This document shows, one piece after another, positions 35,827 to 45,300 of a stretch of DNA of 64,000 nucleotides (positions within the stretch are counted from its first letter, which is position 1; each line of letters begins with the position of its first letter). Where the stretch lies: NCBI RefSeq assembly GCF_932274485.2, contig NC_065884.2, forward strand, positions 38,955,540 through 39,019,539, read 5' to 3'. Source of the stretch: Patella vulgata. Its lineage: Eukaryota > Mollusca > Gastropoda > Patellidae. The position numbers and the translations under genes are program-made. The notes beneath the pieces are model-generated. The model was not told the DNA's origin, made no database searches, and saw only the letters and a list, made by a program, of their open reading frames with translations.

Positions 35827-36150
35827 TTGTATGAACAAAATAAAGAAACCGAAAAAGCCGCAAGTTCAACCATCAAGAAAAACGATAACGCTGAAAGAAA
35901 TCAAGCAGAATCAATACCAATTTTACCACCATCAACGTGGATTCGACCCTTTGAAGCAAGACCAAAATTTATTTACATAAACGGCTTTAAATATGAACTA
36001 AAAGTTGAAAACAATCAAATGATTACTCATCCATATAAAGAAGAGAATCCAGAAAGTACCAGCCCAGTTCCGGTCAACAACACCGATAAAGAAGAAACAG
36101 CCACCGCCACCGCTATCTTAGAAGAAATTAATGACAATTATTTTATTTAA
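35827..36150 (+). CDS. Hypothetical ORF, 107 codons
   Basis: The reading has protein-like composition: a hydrophilic Lys/Glu-rich start, then PPSTWIRPFEARPKFIYING, FKYELKVENN and an acidic Thr-rich C-terminus ending DNYFI. It lies between an inverted pair of TTTGTATGAACAAAAT-type sequences (35825-35842 and 36253-36270) and upstream of the promoter-like block at 36371. I do not recognise the family. It may be the C-terminal part of an element protein, since no good start context or RBS-like signal can be judged in a eukaryote. The overlapping ORF at 35708-35980 is a shadow. Confidence 0.35.
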   Translation: MYEQNKETEKAASSTIKKNDNAERNQAESIPILPPSTWIRPFEARPKFIYINGFKYELKVENNQMITHPYKEENPESTSPVPVNNTDKEETATATAILEEINDNYFI

Positions 36151-36370
36151 ATATGCGATAATTCACCTAATTTTTATTGTCAAAATAAAACCTAAATCAC
36201 TATTTAATTTACTTTAATAATTTTATTATCTTTCATTTATTATCTTAAAAATCATTTTGTTCATACAAATAAATTTAACGATCCTTATTTTTTAACAATC
36301 CATAATTTTAACAATCCTTAATTTTAACAATCCTTTACTGTTTAACCAATCATTGTACATAAATTTAAAA

Positions 36371-36417
36371 ATCCTGTGACGTCATCTCTTTTGTTTGTAT
36401 ATAAGGCGTCACAGGAT
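36371..36417 (+). promoter_or_regulatory. CRE and TATA motif inside an inverted repeat
   Basis: ATCCTGTGACG (36371-36381) and CGTCACAGGAT (36407-36417) form a perfect 11-bp inverted repeat. Between them are a consensus cAMP-response element TGACGTCA (36377-36384) and a TATA-like TATATAAGG (36398-36406). The order suits a compact pol II promoter firing to the right, into the hammerhead-like motif and PLE leader. Function is inferred. Confidence 0.55.
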
Positions 36418-36433
36418 TTATAAAAAATCATTC

Positions 36434-36465
36434 TTGATAAAGGGTATTACACCCGAAACGTTGAT
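36434..36465 (+). ncRNA. Hammerhead-like motif of a PLE leader
   Basis: The sequence TTGATAAAGGGT then ATTACACCCGAAACG matches the pattern of hammerhead ribozyme cores reported in Penelope-like terminal repeats: a CUGAUGA-like box, a GGGT/ACCC stem II and GAAAC. The first box departs from consensus, so it may no longer cleave. It sits about 30 bases after the TATA-like box and before the PLE leader copy. Confidence 0.4.
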
Positions 36466-36523
36466 TCATATAAAGATCTTTAAAATCTACAAGTCTGTTG
36501 CTGGTTCTGTTTGAAGGGGATTC

Positions 36524-36655
36524 TTTAATTTTTACTCATTCTACTACTCCGCCCCACCGACATCTTTTTTTGATCCAGTCCCGATACAGATGTACCAGCC
36601 TGTCCAGCTATCTTTTTAACTCAAGGGAGTGTTGCCGTACCCCTCTCCGTTTTCC
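36524..36655 (+). mobile_element. PLE leader fragment, inverted relative to 34530-34680
   Basis: Shares TTTTTACTCATTCTACTACT, GATCCAGTCCCGA and CCCCTCTCCGTTTTCC with the leader of the minus-strand PLE, in opposite orientation. It stops at 36655, where the terminal-direct-repeat element starts. Confidence 0.75.
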
Positions 36656-36982
36656 AAAACAATTAATAGATTAATCATACGATTGGCATGTTCACCAGGC
36701 ATATTGTCAGTTACTTTCTATCTATAACAGTTTTATAAACAATAAGGGATTATAATAAATTAACATGTCATTAGGATTACATAACATTTCACCCTTGGCT
36801 AGTCACCTTTTAATAGCACACATACAATTAATGTTTTAAAGGAATAGAAAAGTTATTGTCCCGAGAGTTTAAATAAATTCAATTTGAAGGCTTTCACTTT
36901 TAAAATTAACAATACATTATCTTAAATATTCAAGATTTAACTTATAACATATAACTACTATAACCTGCACGGTTATATATTC
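36656..36982 (-). repeat. Terminal direct repeat, left copy
   Basis: Runs from AAAACAATTAATAG to GGTTATATATTC and matches 38372-38703 almost base for base. It starts exactly where the PLE leader stops. Confidence 0.85.
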
Positions 36983-37097
36983 TCCTCGCTGGCTAATTTC
37001 TAATACGTCCTCGTATTATATTGATTAGCAATTTGATTTTTAAACTGAAATTTGGGAACATATTCTTGAACACAGAACTATTATTGTACAGTTTTAA

Positions 37098-38015
37098 TTA
37101 CCACATATTTTTGTAGGGTACATCCTCCAGATATGGTATAAAATCGTCGTAGAATTCTGAGTCTTCCTTGTATATTTTATCAACCCACTCCCACTGGTAC
37201 GTATACTGGAGGGTAAAATCGTCCAGAAAAACACGTCTTTCTGACAGATAATATTCTATATCTGTTTTTGGGTCATGGTAGCGTGCGCATAATTTCCATC
37301 GTCTTCCATCTCGATGATCTTCAAAATTACTTAGTCTGTTCCACGCCATTAGATCTCGTTCCTCTGGTAATAATAGGTAGCTTTGCCGGACTAACTTTCT
37401 AACCACTTCAGGTACGGGTCCAGGAATATGGTTTTTATGGATCTCTACATACGAAATATCCGTTTCATCCAAATTGCTTTCATGAATCCATTCCTTTTGT
37501 TTCACTTGGTATTCTAGCTGTCCCTTGTTTAGTCGTTTCTGCACAACTTCCTTGATACGTTGAGAATCTGTGTTCGATTTGGTGGGTGCATATTCATTTT
37601 TCGTTACAGAATTTAACAGTTTGACTGTCTGACAACTTTTAGTATATACCGTTGGAAAGGCTACAACGCTTTTGTCGAGAGAGCAGGTTTTGGTGGTTTG
37701 ACATTCACTATCTAAGGTTGATGGCTTGGTAACTGTCTCGACGATTTCACTAACTGCAGGAGATACTGTGTCAACATGTGGAATTTTAGTGTTTTCGTTA
37801 AGTCCATACCTTTCTTTAAATTTCTGGGATCGCACGACATCTCGTGCTCTTCTGCTGGCCGATTTCTTCACTCTATTTTGACCAGAGACATTTCGCCAAG
37901 TCAGAATTATAGAAATGTTGTTACCTCCATTTTTAATTTTCCATTGATGTGCCTCTGTATTCAAATCCATCACTTTGATTATTTCTTCTAATTTTCGTGG
38001 TATAATTTGTTCCAT
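37098..38015 (-). CDS. 305-residue protein of unknown function inside the direct-repeat element
   Basis: A continuous ORF with ATG at 38015; the frame is open about 16 codons further upstream. Residues 1-75 have the pattern HQWKIKNGGNNISIILTWRN followed by a basic ASRRARDVVRSQKF. I recall a similar tryptophan/hydrophobic-strand plus Ser-Arg-Arg-Asp layout at the N-terminus of uncharacterised proteins of mollusc mobile elements. The middle (about 90-170) is low in hydrophobics and Ser/Thr/Lys rich. The C-terminal third is aromatic- and acid-rich (YLLLPEERDLMAWNRLSNFE, DIEYYLSERRVFLDDF, YQWEWVDKIY) and probably folded. No zinc knuckle, protease or RT motif. A gag-like or DNA-binding role is speculation. 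Confidence 0.6.
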   Translation of the reverse strand: MEQIIPRKLEEIIKVMDLNTEAHQWKIKNGGNNISIILTWRNVSGQNRVKKSASRRARDVVRSQKFKERYGLNENTKIPHVDTVSPAVSEIVETVTKPSTLDSECQTTKTCSLDKSVVAFPTVYTKSCQTVKLLNSVTKNEYAPTKSNTDSQRIKEVVQKRLNKGQLEYQVKQKEWIHESNLDETDISYVEIHKNHIPGPVPEVVRKLVRQSYLLLPEERDLMAWNRLSNFEDHRDGRRWKLCARYHDPKTDIEYYLSERRVFLDDFTLQYTYQWEWVDKIYKEDSEFYDDFIPYLEDVPYKNMW

Positions 38016-38371
38016 CTTCTTAATTCTTGAGGTACTCGCTTTGGCTTGTAAGAGGCTGGAATCTTACCACACAAGGCTTCTGCAACAATTGTGACCGTTA
38101 GGTCTGTCAGATATTGCAAGACTCTGGAATGGTTCTTCAAATTTTTAATACTGGAAACTTATAATAACAATTATCTATATACACTTACAGGACCGCGGAT
38201 AACCGACTAGTACCTTATGCTACTAAGTCGGATAGACCTAAATGACTGACGTATCAAGTACAATCACATATTTATATGGAATTACTTCTAATCACTTGGC
38301 TAGATCAAGTGTTGACATAAATAAGCATTGATGTAATAATGTACAATATAAGAAATAAAACAATGGTAAAT

Positions 38372-38703
38372 AAAACAATTAATAGATTAATCATACAATT
38401 GGCATGTTCACCAGGCAGGCCATATTGTCAGTTACTTTCTATCTATAACAGTTTTATAAACAATAAGGGATTATAATAAATTAACATGTCATTAGGATTG
38501 CATAACATTTCACCCTTGGCTAGTCACCTTTTAATAGCACACATACAATTAATGTTTTAAAGGAATAGAAAAGTTATTGTCCCAAGAGTTTAAATAAATT
38601 CAATTTGAAGGCTTTCACTTTTAAAATTAATAATACATTATCTTAAATATTCAAGATTTAACTTATAACATATAACTACTATAACCAGCACGGTTATATA
38701 TTC
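38372..38703 (-). repeat. Terminal direct repeat, right copy
   Basis: Second copy of the 36656-36982 repeat, a few bases longer. Immediately outside lies a GC-rich block with GTGTGTCCGCTTCGCCGAAC. Confidence 0.85.
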
Positions 38704-39929
38704 GCCTGGTGTGTCCGCTTCGCCGAACCATTCGGCCAAACATAGAATTCATTAGCCAATCACCACTCATATCGAGAAGTCACGTGATAGATTGAAGACA
38801 TAGACGCCGCCATGTTTAATCATGTGACGTGAAAGGTGATGCAACCGACAGATTGAATCGGGCTAAGCATTTGGCTAGTGTGTCCCCCCTTTCAGCCAAA
38901 TAAAATTCGGCGCCGATTGATTCGGCCGAACGATTCCGCTAATGTGTCCACTGCTTAACTCTATATCAAATTTCAACTATTTCCATTCATTATTTCTAGT
39001 CTTTTTCGCCCACTAATTTCAATAATTCTTAAATAGGATGATCAGTTTTTGTCTTGAAATTCAATAGGCTTCCTAATCTCACTAAAATAAAAACAACAAT
39101 ATATATCAGATAATAAATGTAATCAGAGTAGAGTGTTCACAAAGAATTGTAGACAACCAATGGATAGACGACAATATAAAATTTAACTTTCTCTTGCTTG
39201 TGGACGACCAATGGCTGCACAAGCCAATCAATAGAAACTTCCAATCAATAGAAACAGGTAACACAAACCAATTACAGATGGTTTGATGGGATCAATTTTG
39301 ACAAAGTCAAAATGATGCATTTGATATTCAGATAAGTTGATATACTATTTACTGACGAAATGTTGAATAAAACAATGTTTTTTTATATTGTATTCTATTA
39401 ATTATTGTAGGCTATATCACATTGCTGTGTGGTCATATAAAAGCTGAAAGTTTTGGTGAGCATAACTATACTATAGAATATCATGTGATAATGACTGCTG
39501 AAAATATCAAAAACAAAACTTGTCAGTAGAAGTTGGAATTTTCATAATCAAATTGAAAGGCATCATTTCACCAACACTGACCAATTTAATAACAACCTGT
39601 TTTATCGTTAAATGTCTGACACATACATTTCATAATTTATTTCTATTTCAAGCTTTTTCCTAAGAACTACAGTATGGAAGTTATAAAACCCCAGATTAAC
39701 AGAGTAATCCTAATATTTATAAGAATTTGAAAATGACAGAGGTATACTGTACTAAAAAAAAAAAAAAACAGATACCGGCAATAATTTATATACTCCAAAC
39801 TAATAGCAATATTAAACTTTGGAAGATAAGTGCATTAAAAGAACTTTTAACACAGAAGAACAGACAGAAATGGTCAAAGTACATCACAAATATAGGTCTC
39901 TAAAATAGTGAAATAAAGGACTCTCTCAC
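38704..39929. other. Probable liprin-beta intron (5' to 3' on minus: downstream of the exon)
   Basis: 38704-38960 is a GC-richer repeat-like block with three GTGTCC motifs (38710, 38882, 38945), TTCGGCCGAA, CACGTGA and GCCGCCATG. It could be an old MITE or a regulatory island. 38960-39929 is AT-rich and gene-free, with a small duplication of CCAATCAATAGAAAC at 39222 and 39241. Confidence 0.45.
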
Positions 39930-40121
39930 TGATTGCAGCATTTCTTCAGCATCTATCAGACGACCTCTGCGAGAGTCAATTGTATACTCTAATTCTCTAA
40001 TCTTCTCTCCTTGGGCATCAATTTGATCTGTCAATACACTTACTTGAAGCATTAAACTCTGTTTCTCACCATCCAACTTTCGTAATTTATCCTCCAGTGT
40101 TTCCGTGAAGTAGCCATTTAC
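39930..40121 (-). CDS. PPFIBP1/2-like: Liprin-beta coiled-coil exon (partial gene)
   Basis: A 192-bp, 64-codon exon in phase 0 at both ends. On the minus strand an acceptor TTTACAG ends at 40122 and a donor GTGAGA starts at 39929. The peptide contains QVSVLTDQIDAQGEKIREL and ends AEEMLQS, preceded by EDKLRKLDGEKQSLM. This matches the N-terminal coiled coil of liprin-beta, where vertebrate PPFIBP1 has QVSVLTDQVEAQGEKIRDLE and ends TEEMLQQ. Liprin-betas are LAR-phosphatase-associated scaffold proteins that pair with liprin-alpha at synapses and adhesion sites. Coiled coil and C-terminal SAM domains are the family hallmark; only this coiled-coil part is in the window. No neighbouring exon is visible within at least 20 kb, so its introns are long. 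There is no stop inside the exon, so a functional gene is likely. Confidence 0.9.
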
Positions 40122-40850
40122 CTGTAAATCAACAAATGTATTGATTTTTTTATGCAGTTTAATACATTACAGTTCTGTTAACAATTCCAATAATTTTAAG
40201 ATTTGGTTCAACCATCAACATACCAGTAGTTATGTTATTCAAGCTCTTAGCAAACTAAATCTATTCTAACCACATGCATTTAATTAATAAATGAATGCCA
40301 TTATTTGAAGTGAATTTGATATCAAATGATTTGTCAGTCATGTTGAATGGAATATTTGTCCTCTTTTTTTCTGAAAACATGAGTTTCTACTCACTTTAAT
40401 GAGTAATTGATGCCACTGTCTGCAATAACTGGCTTATTTTCATTGCATATCTTTTTGGAAACACATACTTTGATAAGACTTAAAATAGCTATGAAATATG
40501 GTATAATGTAATCACTCTTTAATCATAAAAGAATTGTTTATTGTTCCAATTCCATTCCACCATTGTTCAGTCACTGTCTCTGCTTTATATCTATTATGTA
40601 TGTCAGAGTAACCTAGATGATTAATATATCAAATAATTAAATTGTTACTTTAGAACAAAACACCTGTTTAAGTCTTTAAGCAGCTTTTATTTTTCATTGT
40701 TCTGTTGGCAAGCCAGTACTAGCTGTCAGGGCAAATCCAGGAATTTTTGCAGGAGGAAGTTTGCCAGTTTACTGAGACAATGTATTTTTTGTGGGGGTCT
40801 GGAAGCCCATGTCAATAACCTTTGTAAAAGTTGCTATTATCATATGAAAG
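40122..40850. other. Probable liprin-beta intron
   Basis: AT-rich, gene-free sequence upstream of the exon on the minus strand. The ORF at 40697-41050 crosses a LINE piece and an insertion and is not a gene. Confidence 0.5.
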
Positions 40851-40885
40851 GCTTATTACATATCACCCCTGTCTTATACTCTCTA

Positions 40886-41109
40886 GTAGACCTGTCAACT
40901 CTACCGCATCATGCAGTAAAGTGCAGTGAAAAGGCCTCATGTACCGCTCTACTGCGCAGTAGTAGATTTCTACCGCATTTTCAAACAAAGATTTTTTTTA
41001 ATTTTCTCGCCAAAACTATTGAACTATGGGAAGCAACTCTTTGCCCGTAAACAACAAAGATCGCGACTTTCGGTTATCAACATCGGTTTGGGATATTGTA
41101 ATGTGTAAT
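40886..41109. mobile_element. 224-bp insertion within the LINE
   Basis: TCTCTA lies on both sides (40880-40885 and 41110-41115), and removing the insert brings the LINE peptide PVLYSL next to HWLP. The ends show no clear inverted repeat. It contains CTACCGCAT motifs in both halves. Class unknown. Confidence 0.5.
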
Positions 41110-41457
41110 TCTCTACACTGGCTACCTATATCATACAGAATAGAATACAAAATATTGTTACTTGTGTTTAAATGCCTGAATACCTAGGCTGCACCCTATC
41201 TTTCCGAGCTTCTTGAATACTATAAACCCAGAAGAAATCTGTGATCCTCTACTGACAAATCATAACTTATACAATGCCCTTATAATATATCATCATATAC
41301 TAAACAGCAAAAAAAACGTCAGTATGATTTCAAAATCAGAAAGGCATTTTAATCAAATCATTCTAGAAAACGACTTACTAAATGGATGAAAGCAATTTTT
41401 TGTGAACATTATGTTGACACATTAGTGATTAATTCATCACAATTCCAAGTCTATAGA

Positions 41458-42434
41458 TCAGTATCTGGTGTGTCCACCGCGAGTGTCAATAACAGCAGCG
41501 CAGCGTCTGTACATGGAGTGGACCAGACGATTAATGAATGCCATTGGCACCTGGAACCACACTCTTTGAAAAGCCTGGCGCAATACATCGTGGTCTCGGT
41601 ACAACGTTATTAAGTTTCCTCTGAATTTCATCCCAAAGATGTTCAATCGGGTTTAAGTCCGAACTAAGGACTGGCCAGTGCATAACGTTGACACTGTTCT
41701 GCTGTAGAAAGTCCCGAGTAACTCTGGCGGTGTGGGCAAGGGAGTTGTCATGCTGGAAAATGTTTCGATGACATGTGAAATGTGGTATGACATGGGGTCT
41801 GAGAACTTGATCGATGTAGCGCACTGCTGTGATGCCGCCTCCTCTCCATGGACCAAGATTTCGGAACACCACAGGACCCACTATCTGGTTCAGGACGATT
41901 CCAACCCAAACCATTATGCTTGGACCTCTGCAGTTGACACGCAATACCGACTCTCATCTGTGAGCAAAACAGTTCTCCATTGCCTGTGTCGCCAGTTCTG
42001 GTGTTGTTGGGAAAACTGTAGAGGATCGGTCCACGGTAAGGTCTATGGCAATGGATGTTCTCTCTGGTGAGATGTCAGCGCACTGTATCAATACTGATGG
42101 GTCTTTCGTGTGTTCCCACTGTCTGACGTGCTGTCTCAGATGCCTATGTGAAGGGATTCTGCACGTGCTGTCACACAACATGGTGGTCTTGTCGCCTTGT
42201 GGTAACTCTTGGTCTACCAGTTCAGGGGTGATCATCCGTGGTGTTGGTGGCCCGAAAGCGGCGTTGCTGAAGCCTGTAGATGGTCCAAACACTGACCTGG
42301 AGGTGATTGGCAACGGCTTGGGTAGTGTGGCCAGCGTCGAATCTTCCAAGCGCCTGGTTCCTCTGAGCTGTCGTGAGTTGTGGCATGCTGCTGACGTTGT
42401 AGTGAGGATGATTCAACCAGGTATGGCGGTGCAT
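41458..42434 (-). pseudogene. Tc1-like transposase, frameshifted
   Basis: Transposase parts lie in different minus-strand frames. The N-terminus starts MPQLTTAQRNQALGRFDAGH at about 42386, with a helix-turn-helix QAVANHLQVSVWTIYRLQ. A middle piece lies at 41954-42349. The C-terminal reading (41531-41944) has FQHDNSLAHTA and SSDLNPIEHLWDEI, with 34 residues between the second Asp and the Glu, so DD34E. The sequence is well apart from the transposase at 15953-16972, so it is another Tc1 family. At least two frame changes separate the pieces. Confidence 0.85.
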
Positions 42435-42582
42435 TTTATAGGGCTGGTCCCGGTAAACAGCACGTGCAGCATGAGTTACATGAAAATCATGGAGAACACA
42501 TTACCATCTCAGAAGTCAGGTTGCCTTTTTGAGAACATTTCCTGGGTTCAATTCTGTGTTTGGGAAGAAGCCTTATTGCTCG

Positions 42583-42737
42583 GGGGCCTGTTTCTCAAAA
42601 TTTTAACCAAGATAAAATCCTAATTTTAGTAATTGATTGGATAATATTAGATTGATTTTAGTGCTTAGCCAATCAAAATTGAAGTATCTACTAAAATTGG
42701 ATTTTATCTTTAGTTAAGATTTCGAGAAACAGGGCCC
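42583..42737. mobile_element. 155-bp hairpin MITE (Harbinger-like ends)
   Basis: Nearly the whole element is a hairpin with arms of about 50 bp: GGCCTGTTTCTCAAAAT at the left and TTTCGAGAAACAGGGCCC at the right. Inside, GATAAAATC-type and AATTTTAGTA sequences mirror each other. GGGCCTGTTTCTC ends recall Harbinger/ISL2EU MITEs. I could not find a clean target duplication. It lies in the leader of the broken Tc1 element. Confidence 0.7.
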
Positions 42738-42957
42738 AGGTAAAGTTGGAGATCTTGTCACAACTATACAATAAAAACATTTGGCAAGTTTTATGCAATG
42801 CATCTATTCAGAGTAAAATACCAAACTGACGTTTCTTTTGCTGCTTAGTATAGTAACCTGTCATTCTATGTACAAGCACCATGTAATAAATTACCAATTC
42901 AAATTTGTTATCTCAATGCTATTGCTACTTTTAAAACTAAACTAGGCATATTTATTT

Positions 42958-43937
42958 AAACAAGCCAACAGTGAGGCTGATGTCCCCCGCCGAAATAGGA
43001 AAATAATTAGAGGACACATATAAATTTATCACAAATTATCTTTTACAAAGTATTGAACAATCAAACAGTATATCTTTACTTATAGTCTAACAATCAAAGT
43101 AGGAGGGTTATTGTTTTCCAAAGTCTCGACCAATCAAATTGCGTATCGCTCTGCTTACCCTGAGCAGAAAATGCTCATTATCAAACTTAGTCAAGGTATT
43201 ACTGTAATGAAACTATACACCAAGTTTCATCAATCTCACTTAATTAGAACTAAAGTTATCGTGTCCCAAAGCATCAACCAATCAAATTGCTTATCTCTGC
43301 TTACCCTAAGCGGAAAATGCTCATCTTCGAACTCCATCAAGGCATTGACCTAATCAACACATACACCAAGTTTGAACATTCTAGCTCAATTAGGAAGAGA
43401 GTTATCGTGCCCCAAAGTATCAACCAATCAAATTGCTTATCTCTGCTTACCCTAAGCGGAAAATGCTCATCTTCGAACTCCATCAAGGCATTGACCTAAT
43501 AAACACATACACCAAGTTTGAACATTCTAGCTCAATTAAAAGTTATCGTGTCCCAAAGCATCAACCAATCAAATTGCTTATCTCTGCTTACCCTAAGCGG
43601 AAAATGCTCATCTTCGAACTCCATCAAGGCATTGACCTAATCAACACATACACCAAGTTTGAACATTCTAGCCCAATTAGGAAGAGAGTTATCGTGTCCC
43701 AAAGCATCAACCAATCAAATTGCTTATCTCTGCTTACCCTAAGCGGAAAATGCTCATCTTCGAACTCCATCAAGGCATTGACCTAATAAACACATACACC
43801 AAGTTTGAACATTCTAGCTCAATTAGGAAGAGAGTTATTGTGTCCCAAAAAGTGTGACGGACGGACGGACGGACGGACAGACAGACAGACAGACCCATTT
43901 TAATAGTCCCCTGCTATCTTCGAAAGGCGGGGGACAA
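42958..43937 (+). mobile_element. R1 minisatellite element, copy 3, complete
   Basis: The only copy with both ends. The head AAACAAGCCAACAGTGAGGC runs to about 43090. The core has about five 146-bp units (identical landmarks at 43287 and 43433), one of them about 10 bp shorter. A (GGAC)n(AGAC)n stretch lies at 43858-43896, and the tail ends GGCGGGGGACAA. GTCCCCCGCC in the head (42982-42991) and GGCGGGGGAC in the tail (43926-43935) are inverted complements. Late core units are very alike, earlier ones more diverged. It starts right where the LINE ends. Confidence 0.85.
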
Positions 43938-45300
43938 AAAGGCTTTTACCCAGTGACCCCTTTTATATAGATTATCCAGAGCTATTTTAATTTCTAATTA
44001 CTAAATCGCAACTTTTATCTATAAATGTAATATTGTCTTAATCTATAATACGTCTTTGTAGAGTGCAAATGAGCATATTTTTGTGGAAGTTGTGCAATAT
44101 AGAAATATGTAATAATAATTATAAACTAGATCTGCAAGGCAGATATGACAGCTTTCATATTCATGGTCACAGGTCATGGATTTTGTCAAAAATGTTAAAA
44201 AGAAACATTTCAACCGGGCGAAGTCATAATGACCACGCATCACTTCTTATTAGATGTTATTGATCTTTTTAAGAATCTTAAACAGAAAAGATTTATTAAT
44301 TAAGTTATAACGGTAAACATTTCAACCGATGAAATTTGGTTACCAAATGATTTTTATAAATCTTTAAAAATAGGCACCAACTCTGTTGGCAGAAAAATTT
44401 GACAACATTTGAAATTTTCAAATACCCTAAAATCGACTCTCAACAAAGCTATCTAGAAATGTATTAATTTCGGAAATATGAGATGAATTGGTGAAACTAA
44501 GGCATATTGTGATTATTTCCAAGCCGTTAATGTGAATTTTTCACTTGTAATTTTAATTCGAAATTTTGAAATGTTCAAATACCCAAAAAATTTGCCCCAG
44601 ATCCAGGCTTATAGGCTTGATTGATTATATAATTAAGTGATCAACGTATTTATCGTTTTCTACCGTCTAGACACCTACCTTGATTAACTACTCAATCTGC
44701 TTTGATTGGCTGACTTAATCCTATATCAGACAATCCATCAATCCAATCATGAACAGAAGTCATTGCTTCTTTTTTGTCGGACTATATATCAATCCAATAA
44801 GAGTGATTATAAACTTAATCTATGTGATTAACCCATGATTTCTCCACTGTCGGACGTTTCAATCTCCTTAATGTCGGCCAACAGCACGTAGGAATTAGTC
44901 ATATATGTCACATATCCTAATAGTATATAACACCCCAAATCAATATACATTGTATCCGATAACTTTGTCTGTGATATTTCTTCATGGAAGCCGAAGTTAA
45001 ATGAAGCCATTTCACACACACGCATATCCAATAAATACTAGACTGTTTCTGATCGGACGTGGCGGCTATAGTACTATAACTGAAATGAAAAAGTACATAT
45101 CTCAGGAGGCAGTTGAAATTAAGAGATGTAAACGTGCCGAATCTCATATGTCTGATGTTTGAGAAAAAAATTCTATTTTGATGGCATATTCTCGGATTTC
45201 TGATCATATTGTGAATGGGGTTTATGTTTTTAAATAAATAAACACGCTAAGAAATGTTGACAAATGTTGAAAATCGAAAAAAGGCAAAAAATCTTTAAAT
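43938..45300. other. No gene seen
   Basis: AT-rich. The segment 44105-44160 (CTAGATCTGCAAGGCAGATA) is repeated in reverse at 58820-58860. ORFs on both strands at 44043-44263 and 44828-45207 lack support. Confidence 0.5.

Larger units (their letters stand above)
36656..38703 (-). mobile_element. Element with terminal direct repeats and one ORF (LTR-like, unclassified)
   Basis: About 2.05 kb. Two direct repeats of about 330 bp (36656-36982 and 38372-38703) flank a 1.39-kb interior with one minus-strand ORF. The repeats are about 98% identical, so the element is young. I see no reverse transcriptase, protease or integrase, no clear tRNA primer site, and no target duplication. The best guess is a short non-autonomous LTR-type element; a chance pair of insertions or a segmental duplication remain possible. 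The interior reading looks whole. Confidence 0.5.
41298..42850 (-). mobile_element. Tc1-like transposon, second family, inactive
   Basis: The ends TACTAAACAGCAAAA (41298) and TTTTGCTGCTTAGTA (42850), each followed by AAACGTCAGT inward, form about a 28-bp inverted repeat with few mismatches. TA flanks both ends (41296-41297 and 42851-42852). It sits inside the LINE and carries its own MITE at 42583-42737. The transposase is broken. Confidence 0.85.
40850..42957 (+). mobile_element. LINE (CR1/L2-like) 3' end, split by two insertions
   Basis: Three pieces of one LINE. 40850-40885 reads HITPVLYSL. 41110-41297 reads SLHWLPISYRIEYKILLL and later APYLSELLEYYKPRRNL. 42853-42957 reads APCNKLPIQICYLNAIATFK. 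Together these follow the well-known C-terminal pattern of CR1/L2-type reverse transcriptases after the catalytic domain. Stops inside the second piece (after LNT and RRNL) show that it was already decaying or is a dead copy. The breaks between pieces are the insertions 40886-41109 and 41298-42850. Confidence 0.7.

Noticed and set aside
40697-41050. Cysteine-rich 117-codon ORF
   Set aside because: It crosses from a LINE piece into a separate insertion, so it cannot be a natural protein.
41386-42623. Plus-strand ORFs up to 192 codons
   Set aside because: Antisense shadows of the broken Tc1 transposase.
43111-43786. Repetitive ORFs reading KMLIFELHQGIDL...INQSNCLSL
   Set aside because: They are the 146-bp R1 satellite read through successive frames; 146 is not a multiple of three and the same words recur in other frames at 1003-1429 and 28256-28948.
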